Shown: piece after piece, positions 57,760 to 64,000 of the stretch | Layout of the letters: each line of letters begins with the position of its first letter | Numbering within the stretch: position 1 is the stretch's first letter | From: Enterococcus gallinarum NBRC 100675 | GTDB lineage: Bacteria; Bacillota; Bacilli; Lactobacillales; Enterococcaceae | Direction: 5' to 3' | Assembly (NCBI RefSeq): GCF_001544275.1 | Contig: NZ_BCQE01000003.1 | Span: forward strand, 1-64,000 | DNA: 64,000 bases | Notes under the pieces: generated by a model | What the model saw: only the letters and a program-made list of their open reading frames with translations | Database searches by the model: none | What the model was told of the DNA's origin: nothing | Translations under genes and position numbers: made by a program

Positions 57760-59346
57760 ATGAAGAAAATGAATTGGTTTTGGGCATTTTTCGCCCTCTG
57801 TTTCACACTTGTCAATGTATCGATGACTGCTCATGCAGATGATCAAACTCCAGCTGATCAGTTTCGAGTGGGGATGGAAGCGGGTTATGCCCCTTTCAAC
57901 TGGACCCAAACCACCGATGCCCATGGAGCGGTACCTATTTCTGGCGAGAAAGGGTCTGCCTATGCTGGCGGTTATGACGTTCAAATCGCGAAGAAAATCG
58001 CTGATGGTCTTGGCAAAGAATTAGTGATCGTCAAAACACAATGGGATGGCCTGGCACCTGCATTACAATCAGGGACCATTGATGCGGTAATCGCTGGGAT
58101 GTCCCCTACAGCCGAACGACGGGAACAAATCGATTTTACCGATCCTTACTACGAATCGAACTTAGTCGTTGTCGTTCAAAAAGATGGTAAATTCGCAAAT
58201 GCGAAAAGTTTAGCTGATTTGACAGGTGCAAAAATCACCGCCCAATTAAATACATTCCATTACACAGTGATCGATCAAATTCCAGAAGTACAAAAAGAAC
58301 AAGCCATGAAAGATTTTTCTTCCATGCGCGTCGCGTTGGCTTCAGGCATCATTGACGGGTACGTCAGCGAACGTCCTGAAGGCGTCACTGCTACAGGGGC
58401 AAATCCTGATCTGAAGATGATCGAATTTGCCGAAGGTCAAGGTTTTGAAACCAACCCAGAGGATGTCCAAGTTGCCGTTGGTATGCGCAAAGGTGACCCC
58501 GATGTCCAAAAGGTCAACGAGATTCTAGCGACGATCCCTCAAAGTGAACGCACGAAACTCATGGATGCGGCTATCGAAGAGCAGCCTGCGGACACCAGCG
58601 GAGATTCAGCGAATCAAGGTCTGCTGGCCGATTTCAAAAAAATCATCGATGACTATGGTTCTCTATTTTTACGAGGGGCAGGATTGACGCTTTTCATTGC
58701 GATCGTTTCTACTGTCGTCGGATTATTGATTGGTCTATTAGTCGGTGTCTTTCGGACGCTGCCAGCTGCTGAAAATCCTGTAAGTCGCTTTTTCCAAAAA
58801 TTGATCAATGCATTATTGACGATCTATATTGAAGTTTTCCGTGGCACACCAATGATGGTACAAGCTATGGTCATTTTTTATGGGACTGCTCTAGCATTTG
58901 GTGTTTCCATGAATCGTACGATTGCGGCATTATTGATCGTTTCTATCAATACAGGAGCCTATATGTCTGAAATCGTCCGTGGCGGGATCTTTGCAGTGGA
59001 TGATGGCCAATTTGAAGCAGCACAAGCAATTGGAATGACTCACTGGCAAACGATGTTCAAAGTTGTCTTGCCACAAGTTATGCGAAATATCTTACCAGCA
59101 ACAGGTAACGAAATCATCATCAATATCAAAGATACTGCCGTATTGAGCGTAATCAGTGTCGCCGATCTTTTCTTCCAAGGAACATCGGCTGCCGGAACAA
59201 ATTATCAATACTTCCAAACATTTGCGATCATCGGTGCAATCTATCTCGTTTTGACAATCTCTGCGACTCAAATTTTACGTTTTGTTGAACACAAAATGGA
59301 TGGTCCTAGTTCTTATGTCAAACTAGAAGATATCAACCCAGAATAA
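57760..59346 (+). CDS. amino-acid ABC transporter, fused binding protein and permease (probably lysine)
   Basis: 528 residues from ATG 57760 (AAAGGA upstream); an in-frame extension to 57649 lies inside the riboswitch terminator and is rejected. Signal peptide 1-25 (FFALCFTLVNVSMTAHA), SBP_bac_3 domain about 30-275 (FRVGMEAGYAPFNW, GYDVQIAKKIADGLGKELV), then a permease domain (about 300-515) with EAAQAIGMTHWQTMFKVVLP. This GlnPH-like fusion is polar-amino-acid specific. The riboswitch indicates lysine. The ATPase follows 12 bp later. Confidence 0.95.
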   Translation: MKKMNWFWAFFALCFTLVNVSMTAHADDQTPADQFRVGMEAGYAPFNWTQTTDAHGAVPISGEKGSAYAGGYDVQIAKKIADGLGKELVIVKTQWDGLAPALQSGTIDAVIAGMSPTAERREQIDFTDPYYESNLVVVVQKDGKFANAKSLADLTGAKITAQLNTFHYTVIDQIPEVQKEQAMKDFSSMRVALASGIIDGYVSERPEGVTATGANPDLKMIEFAEGQGFETNPEDVQVAVGMRKGDPDVQKVNEILATIPQSERTKLMDAAIEEQPADTSGDSANQGLLADFKKIIDDYGSLFLRGAGLTLFIAIVSTVVGLLIGLLVGVFRTLPAAENPVSRFFQKLINALLTIYIEVFRGTPMMVQAMVIFYGTALAFGVSMNRTIAALLIVSINTGAYMSEIVRGGIFAVDDGQFEAAQAIGMTHWQTMFKVVLPQVMRNILPATGNEIIINIKDTAVLSVISVADLFFQGTSAAGTNYQYFQTFAIIGAIYLVLTISATQILRFVEHKMDGPSSYVKLEDINPE

Positions 59347-59358
59347 GGAGGAAGACAG

Positions 59359-60093
59359 ATGTCAGCAATTATCGAAATCGATCATTTAAAGAAAAGTTTT
59401 GGCGACAATGTCGTTTTGAAAGACATTAGTCTTTCGGTCAATAAAGGTGAAGTCGTAACGATTATCGGCTCCTCCGGTTCAGGGAAATCCACACTGCTTC
59501 GGTGTATCAATCTTTTAGAAAAGCCAACCAGTGGAAAAATCATTTATATGGGCGAAAATGTCCTAGAAAAAGGATACAGCTTACCAAACTATCGGACTCA
59601 TTTAGGGATGGTGTTCCAGTCCTTCAACCTTTTTAATAACATGGATGTTCTGGAAAATTGTGTCACGGGCCAAGTCACTGTTCTAAAAAGAAATCGCGCC
59701 GAAGCAGAAAAAATTGCTCGGGAGAATTTGGAAAAAGTCGGCATGAGCCGCTACGTCAAAGCAAAACCGGCTCAATTATCTGGTGGACAAAAGCAACGGG
59801 TAGCCATTGCCCGGGCATTGTCAATGGATCCTGATGTGATGTTATTCGATGAACCAACTTCAGCTCTTGATCCAGAGATGGTCGGAGAAGTTTTGAAAAC
59901 GATGAATGCGTTAGCTCATACTGGGCTGACTATGGTCATCGTGACCCATGAGATGGGCTTTGCTAAAGAAGTCTCTGACCGAGTGATCTTCATGGACAAA
60001 GGTGTGATCGCTGAAGAAGGCACACCAGAAGAAATCTTTATCCATCCAAAAGAACAGCGGACGAAAGAATTTCTATCGCGGGTACTTAATTGA
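59359..60093 (+). CDS. amino-acid ABC transporter ATPase
   Basis: 244 residues of the GlnQ/HisP type. Walker [13 protein letters not shown] (about 35-46), signature [15 protein letters not shown], Walker [15 protein letters not shown] and H-loop [23 protein letters not shown] precedes the ATG. It drives the fused permease upstream, under the same lysine riboswitch. Confidence 0.95.
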   Translation: MSAIIEIDHLKKSFGDNVVLKDISLSVNKGEVVTIIGSSGSGKSTLLRCINLLEKPTSGKIIYMGENVLEKGYSLPNYRTHLGMVFQSFNLFNNMDVLENCVTGQVTVLKRNRAEAEKIARENLEKVGMSRYVKAKPAQLSGGQKQRVAIARALSMDPDVMLFDEPTSALDPEMVGEVLKTMNALAHTGLTMVIVTHEMGFAKEVSDRVIFMDKGVIAEEGTPEEIFIHPKEQRTKEFLSRVLN

Positions 60094-60122
60094 TCCTGTG
60101 CTGAACTAGGGTACAAGTTGCA

Positions 60123-60205
60123 GACAAAATGATTTAGACGAACAGTCAGTGCCTTCCTGTCTTACAAGAGGGCATTGCTCGTCCTTACCGAATCATCTTC
60201 TTGTC
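60123..60205 (+). ncRNA. possible structured RNA between the ABC operon and brnQ
   Basis: Four nested complementary blocks: GACAA/TTGTC (60123-60127, 60201-60205), ATGATT/AATCAT (60129-60134, 60191-60196), GACGA/TCGTC (60137-60141, 60179-60183) and TGCC/GGCA (60150-60153, 60171-60174). They form one extended helix with internal loops. No U-run follows directly. It may be the 3' end of the ABC mRNA or the brnQ leader. It matches no riboswitch that I recognise. Confidence 0.4.
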
Positions 60206-60235
60206 GCTTGTTCCCTGGTTTCTTTTTTTGACCTG

Positions 60236-60271
60236 GATCAACTAAGAGTTGCTATTTGATCATTTTTTTGT
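60236..60271 (+). terminator. terminator upstream of brnQ
   Basis: GATCAA and TTGATC, with inner CAACT/AGTTG alternative, are followed by ATTTTTTTG. It probably ends the lysine transporter operon or acts as a brnQ attenuator. Confidence 0.6.
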
Positions 60272-60311
60272 TATTTTTTTTAAAACTAGAGAACTATAGG
60301 AGTAAGTTGAT

Positions 60312-61673
60312 ATGAAGAAAAAGTTACGTATTCAAGACTATTTGTATGTTGGTTCTATGTTGTTTGGTCTATTTTTTGGTGCGGGAAATTTGATTTTCCC
60401 AGTGCATATGGGACAAGAAGCTGGTAGTAATGTAGCCCTTGCCAATTTAGGTTTCTTAGTGACCGGAATTGGGTTACCATTCTTAGGCGTTATCGCATTT
60501 GGTCTTTCCCAAAGTACGGGTGTCTTCGAATTAGCTTCACGGATCAACCGCCGTTATGCCATTATTTTCACTGTGTTGCTTTATTTAGTGATTGGTCCTT
60601 TTTTTGCACTCCCTCGGTTAGCCACAACTTCCTTTGAGATTGGACTTGTACCCTTTGTTTCCCAAGATCTTCAAGCACCCTTGTTGGCCGTATTTTCACT
60701 ATTATTCTTTGGGGCTGCATGGTGGTTCTCACGCAAGCCTAGTAAGATATTGGATTATGTAGGAAAATTCTTGAATCCCCTCTTTTTGGTATTGCTTGGC
60801 TTACTTTTAGTCTTTGCTTTTACGCAGCCAATGGGTACAATCCAAGAGGCACCTGTTTCTCCGCTTTACCAAGAACACGCCTTCTTCACCGGCTTCACAA
60901 ATGGGTACAATACGTTGGATGCACTAGCCTCATTAGCCTTTGGCATCATTATTGTGACTGCGATCCGTAACATGGGTATCACGAAACCTTCCGAAATCGC
61001 GAAAGATACGATTCTTTCTGGCTCTATCAGTATCTTTCTGATGGGGATCATCTACACATTGCTTTCCTACATGGGAGCGATGAGCCTAGGAAAATTTGCG
61101 ATCAGTGCCAATGGTGGGATCGCTTTAGCACAAGTAGCCAACCATTACTTAGGCCGCTCTGGAAGTCTGCTCTTAGCATTGATCGTCATTTTAGCTTGTT
61201 TGAAAACTGCGATCGGATTGATCACCGCATTTGCCGAAACCTTTGCAGAATTGTTTCCTGCAAGAAGCTACTTGTTTTTCAGTGCTGTTGCCAGCATTCT
61301 ACCGGCGATCTTTGCAAATATTGGTCTGACGAAAATCATTGAGTTTTCAACTCCTGTTCTGATGTTTGTCTATCCGCTGGCCATTACATTGATTTTGTTG
61401 GCGATCATTAGTCCATTGTTCCAGCATCGTGCCAGTGTGTACCGTATGACCACTTATTTCACTCTGGTGGCAGCCGTTATTGACGGATTAAATGCTTGCC
61501 CGGCATTGATTAGAGACACTGCTGTCGTTCAGCAGTTATTGAAATTTGCAGAGCAATACTTGCCGTTCTTCAAAATCGGCATGGGTTGGCTGGCACCTGC
61601 AATCATCGGTTTCATCATAGGTCTCGTTTGGGCTTGGTGCAAAAAAGAACCGAAATCCGTCAAAAATCATTAA
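60312..61673 (+). CDS. brnQ: branched-chain amino acid:cation symporter
   Basis: 453 residues with about twelve membrane helices and the LIVCS family start [20 protein letters not shown]. Other family motifs are [17 protein letters not shown] and [17 protein letters not shown]. It imports leucine, isoleucine and valine with Na+ or H+. AGGAG lies 9 nt before the ATG, and a terminator follows the stop. It is a separate unit from the lysine ABC genes. Confidence 0.95.
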   Translation: MKKKLRIQDYLYVGSMLFGLFFGAGNLIFPVHMGQEAGSNVALANLGFLVTGIGLPFLGVIAFGLSQSTGVFELASRINRRYAIIFTVLLYLVIGPFFALPRLATTSFEIGLVPFVSQDLQAPLLAVFSLLFFGAAWWFSRKPSKILDYVGKFLNPLFLVLLGLLLVFAFTQPMGTIQEAPVSPLYQEHAFFTGFTNGYNTLDALASLAFGIIIVTAIRNMGITKPSEIAKDTILSGSISIFLMGIIYTLLSYMGAMSLGKFAISANGGIALAQVANHYLGRSGSLLLALIVILACLKTAIGLITAFAETFAELFPARSYLFFSAVASILPAIFANIGLTKIIEFSTPVLMFVYPLAITLILLAIISPLFQHRASVYRMTTYFTLVAAVIDGLNACPALIRDTAVVQQLLKFAEQYLPFFKIGMGWLAPAIIGFIIGLVWAWCKKEPKSVKNH

Positions 61674-61680
61674 TTCATTA

Positions 61681-61720
61681 AAAATGACCTACCATTTTTG
61701 AAAGGTAGGCCATTTTTTTT
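61681..61720 (+). terminator. terminator of brnQ
   Basis: AAAATGACCTACC and GGTAGGCCATTTT with an ATTTTTGAAA loop and T8. Confidence 0.92.
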
Positions 61721-61781
61721 GATAAAAGACTGACAGTTGAAACAAAAACAGGTACAATAGACCCATTAAAGGAGGATATTT

Positions 61782-63287
61782 ATGTTTTACGAAGAACTTA
61801 TGATGGATCCGCAAACGTTGATCAAATTTAAATTATTCCGGCGCATGCTTACTTTACAAAATCCAAATCATCCAATCGCGCAATTAGCCAAAGAAATGGA
61901 CTTGAGCTATCAGCAAACATTCATTGAGTTGACTGAGATCGATCAAGATTTACACGAGTTGACCCCGGATCACTTGTCAATACTTGGACGTGGTGGCAAG
62001 CTGCAGCCCCAAAATATTGCGGCAACGATTGATGAGTACCGGTTTTATCTTTTGAACAAGAGCGTACCATTCTTATATGTTCTTTATATGCTGAATGAAG
62101 AAAATCCTACCATTACGGATTTTTGCAAGAAATATGATGTCAGCCGTTCAACAGTATCCCGAAAATTCGAACATCTAAAAAACCATTTGAAGCAGTTTCA
62201 ATTGCGTTTTACTTATACAGAATCGAATCTCGTTGGCGACGAGCGCTTAGTGCGTCTTTCCTTATTCAATATCATTTGGTTAGGCGTCCGGGGGATCAAA
62301 TGGCCTTTTGCCGTTTCTGAGTCTGATGCAGAAGCTTTCGTCGATGAGTTTGCTAGCTATTTTCCTATCTCTCGTTCTTATCTAGGGAAGCTAGAGTTAA
62401 AATATTTTGCTGCGTTGGTCCTTTTACGCATTAGAAAAGCGAATTTTGCAAAATACGACCGCCGTTATAATTTTTTGATGAAAAACAATCGCTATTATGA
62501 TTTCAATCGCTTGCGTACCACGTTGACTGCCGATACTGAATTAACAGAAAAACAGCTTAAAGGAGAATCAAGTTTTATCTATTTGCTCTCCCAAATGCTA
62601 CCCTTCTACTTGTCTGAGGAAGATCCTTCCTTGCAACAAACATTGACATTCTATACGACTAAACAGAATCCGATCTATCCGTTAGTTTCTGATTTCCTTG
62701 CCCAAATGAAACAGACCTATTTTGCTGGACAGCAGGAACTTTTAGATGATCCTATCTTGATTGGTAATCTAATCAATGCGACCTTTGGCAACTACGTCTT
62801 TCGACAACCGTTTCCTAATATTTACCGGCTGCTCACCCTTTCCATGGGACATGGTCTGCCACAGGAACAATTGCATCAGCATATCGATCAATTCTTTACC
62901 GACTATCGCTCTTCCAATAATGTAGACTATATCAATGACACCAATCAAGAACAGTTAGCAGCGATGTTTACTCACGTCTTGTTACCATTCTATGATAAGA
63001 TCCGCTACGCCAATCGGCTGCATGTCGGTGTCGTTTTGGAAGACAACTTTTTACTTGTCCAATCCTTGAATCAATTTCTGCAAGACCTGACCTTTGTGCA
63101 AGCGGATCCTTATGATCCGCAATTGAAGGAAACCTATGATTTAGTGATTAGTTCCAATCAATTGATGAAAAAAATGAACCCAACGATGGCAACTTATCTA
63201 TGGGATTATGCAGCTGCTGATGCTCAATACATCGATCTTTATCGTACGTTGAAAAAATACTTCAATGAAAAAAATCAGCACGTGTAA
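61782..63287 (+). CDS. Mga-family helix-turn-helix regulator
   Basis: 501 residues. N-terminal HTH-like region (AQLAKEMDLSYQQTFIELTE, about 37-56), an Mga-type second HTH (TITDFCKKYDVSRSTVSRKF, about 109-128), then a long all-helical middle that may hold PRD-like folds, and a C-terminal EIIB-like segment (RLHVGVVLEDNFLLVQ). These are features of Mga/AtxA-type virulence or metabolism regulators in streptococci and enterococci. AAAGGAGG lies 8 nt before the ATG. Its targets are unknown. It immediately precedes the tandem sRNA candidates. Confidence 0.85.
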   Translation: MFYEELMMDPQTLIKFKLFRRMLTLQNPNHPIAQLAKEMDLSYQQTFIELTEIDQDLHELTPDHLSILGRGGKLQPQNIAATIDEYRFYLLNKSVPFLYVLYMLNEENPTITDFCKKYDVSRSTVSRKFEHLKNHLKQFQLRFTYTESNLVGDERLVRLSLFNIIWLGVRGIKWPFAVSESDAEAFVDEFASYFPISRSYLGKLELKYFAALVLLRIRKANFAKYDRRYNFLMKNNRYYDFNRLRTTLTADTELTEKQLKGESSFIYLLSQMLPFYLSEEDPSLQQTLTFYTTKQNPIYPLVSDFLAQMKQTYFAGQQELLDDPILIGNLINATFGNYVFRQPFPNIYRLLTLSMGHGLPQEQLHQHIDQFFTDYRSSNNVDYINDTNQEQLAAMFTHVLLPFYDKIRYANRLHVGVVLEDNFLLVQSLNQFLQDLTFVQADPYDPQLKETYDLVISSNQLMKKMNPTMATYLWDYAAADAQYIDLYRTLKKYFNEKNQHV

Positions 63288-63327
63288 CCGAATCGTTATC
63301 TTTTCTTAAGAACTTCCGAAAACTTTT

Positions 63328-63359
63328 GTCACAGAATATTCATATTTAGTTAGTATAGT
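63328..63359 (+). promoter_or_regulatory. promoter and direct-repeat box of sRNA candidate A
   Basis: GTCACA-GAATA-TTCATA (63328-63344), two half-sites 11 bp apart, end 9 bp before -10 TATAGT (63354-63359). No good -35 is present, so an OmpR-family activator bound to the direct repeat is the likely switch. Confidence 0.6.
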
Positions 63360-63365
63360 ATAAGC

Positions 63366-63440
63366 ATACCAACAAACAACCCTAACACTTTTTCATTTTT
63401 AACTCCTTCCCGCCGGCCACCCACCGGCGGGTAATTTTTT
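63366..63440 (+). ncRNA. small RNA candidate A (csRNA-like)
   Basis: The predicted transcript of about 75 nt begins near CATACCAACAAACAACCCTA, has an unstructured pyrimidine-rich centre and ends with hairpin CCCGCCGG-CCACCCA-CCGGCGGG (63409-63431) and T6. Bases 63389-63408 are exactly complementary to AAGGAGTTAAAAATGAAAAA, a ribosome site plus Met-Lys-Lys start. The opposite strand gives only a four-codon frame, so it is not a hidden gene. Confidence 0.65.
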
Positions 63441-63487
63441 GCCTCTTTTTCTCTAGAAAGCAATCTTTAAAACTTTCCAAGCTTTTC

Positions 63488-63519
63488 TCCACAAAAAATT
63501 CACATTTGCCGACTATAGT
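63488..63519 (+). promoter_or_regulatory. promoter and direct-repeat box of sRNA candidate B
   Basis: TCCACA-AAAAA-TTCACA (63488-63504) with the same 11-bp period and 9-bp distance to -10 TATAGT (63514-63519). The 51 bases upstream of the -10 align with copy A without gaps at about 60-70% identity. Confidence 0.6.
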
Positions 63520-63526
63520 ATAAGCA

Positions 63527-63607
63527 TACCAACAAACAACCCTAACTAACACTTTTCATTTTTAACTCCTAGCCTGTCAGCCACCCACTGACAGGCTCCT
63601 TTTTTTG
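63527..63607 (+). ncRNA. small RNA candidate B (csRNA-like)
   Basis: The predicted transcript of about 80 nt has the same 5' end as copy A (TATAAGCATACCAACAAACA region), the antisense segment at 63553-63570 complementary to AGGAGTTAAAAATGAAAA, then hairpin AGCCTGTCAG-CCACCCA-CTGACAGGCT (63571-63597) and a T8 run. The loop is identical to that of copy A while both stem arms differ, which is strong evidence for a conserved RNA structure. Confidence 0.65.
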
Positions 63608-63653
63608 TAAAATTCCTTTCTGTAGTACAATCAATACAAAAAGGGGGGGCTTT

Positions 63654-64000
63654 ATGACAAACACCATTGAAACAGTTGATCAGTATATTGCTGGCTTTCC
63701 GGATCATTCCACTGTATTGCAGGAGGTCCGACATGTAATCAAAACAGTCCTGCCGGATGCCGAAGAGCGGATTCGTTATCAGATGCCAACCTATTTCCAA
63801 ACAGAGAATATCGTCCACTTTGCCTGTGCAAAAGAGCACATAGGATTTTATCCAACACCCTCTGCCATTCTTGCTTTTGAAAAAGAATTGCAGCCTTATA
63901 AGACCAGTAAAGGAACAGTCCGTTTTTCGTTTACAGAACCTATTCCTTATGAGTTGATTGCTCGAATAACCGCTTGGCGTTTGCAAGAAGTTTTAGCGAA
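63654..64000 (+). CDS. DUF1801 family protein, cut by the window end
   Basis: 115 codons are visible from ATG 63654, after a run AAGGGGGGG. Sequence TVDQYIAGFPDHSTVLQEVR, RIRYQMPTYF, HIGFYPTPSAI and KGTVRFSFTEPIP fits the DUF1801/YdhG group (often called iron chaperone-like, fold related to frataxin). The frame is open at base 64000, so the C-terminus is missing. Function is not established. Confidence 0.85.
   Translation, partial: MTNTIETVDQYIAGFPDHSTVLQEVRHVIKTVLPDAEERIRYQMPTYFQTENIVHFACAKEHIGFYPTPSAILAFEKELQPYKTSKGTVRFSFTEPIPYELIARITAWRLQEVLA

Noticed and set aside
63360-63410. Leftward start signals AAGGAG-ATG-AAA-AAG in the sRNA region
   Set aside because: In that direction the frames stop after four or five codons and the hairpins lack a U-run, so the strand read as RNA must be the + strand.
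63328-63504. Direct repeats as CiaR boxes
   Set aside because: The half-sites are TCACA-like, not TTTAAG; only the geometry agrees, so the regulator is left open.
63546-63986. 146-codon leftward frame at the window end
   Set aside because: It is antisense to the DUF1801 gene and crosses the sRNA B terminator; there is no ribosome site.

Overview
This 64 kb window is ordinary chromosome of a low-GC Firmicute. The best fit is Enterococcus or a close relative in the Enterococcaceae. The reasons are a pentose phosphoketolase, Gram-positive AGGAGG ribosome sites, a sortase-anchored LPKTG protein, a heterodimeric multidrug exporter, a Gls24/AmaP envelope-stress operon, T-box leaders and an Mga-type regulator. 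The species cannot be fixed from this sequence alone. No rRNA, tRNA, CRISPR array, insertion sequence or prophage was seen.

Layout. 0.2-20.6 kb is a carbohydrate region: phosphoketolase, an araR-araB-araD-araA operon, a PucR-type regulator with an MsmK-type ATPase, an alpha-L-fucosidase, and a ChvE/GguAB-type monosaccharide ABC transporter. The transporter operon carries an orphan PTS EIIB-like gene. Divergent to it is a sugar-binding lipoprotein plus a YesM/YesN-type two-component system that probably controls it. 20.7-34 kb is housekeeping: topoisomerase III, an AAA ATPase, mnmA, a C39-like peptidase, the amaP/DUF2273/gls24 operon, a cysteine desulfurase with DUF1831, manA, a serine hydrolase and a CppA-like VOC protein. 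34.2-38.6 kb is argD-argC-argJ-argB behind a promoter with ARG-box-like sites. 38.8-43.1 kb is a TetR-controlled heterodimeric ABC exporter. 43.3-44.3 kb is an LPKTG wall protein. 44.6-48.5 kb is a MurNAc recycling operon (mupG-murQ-PTS EIIBCA), followed by def.

49.4-54.1 kb holds metNIQ and an M20 amidohydrolase behind two consecutive T-box leaders, both apparently reading AUG. 54.1-56.8 kb groups a cysteine hydrolase, a NiaR-like repressor, a hexapeptide acetyltransferase fused to a chorismate mutase, and a sirtuin. 57.4-60.1 kb is a lysine-riboswitch-controlled amino-acid ABC transporter, then brnQ and an Mga-type regulator.

The most novel-looking element is at 63.3-63.6 kb. Two tandem transcription units of about 75-80 nt, 160 bp apart, share an identical -10 region, a direct-repeat upstream box and a C-rich terminator loop, while their terminator stems differ in sequence. 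Both contain a segment antisense to a typical ribosome-binding site plus AUG-Lys-Lys start. They look like a pair of two-component-controlled small RNAs, comparable in design to the streptococcal csRNAs.

Start codons were refined wherever ribosome sites or family alignment showed that the longest reading frame was too long (araA, araD, araR, topB, metQ, def, the histidine kinase, the lysine transporter and others).
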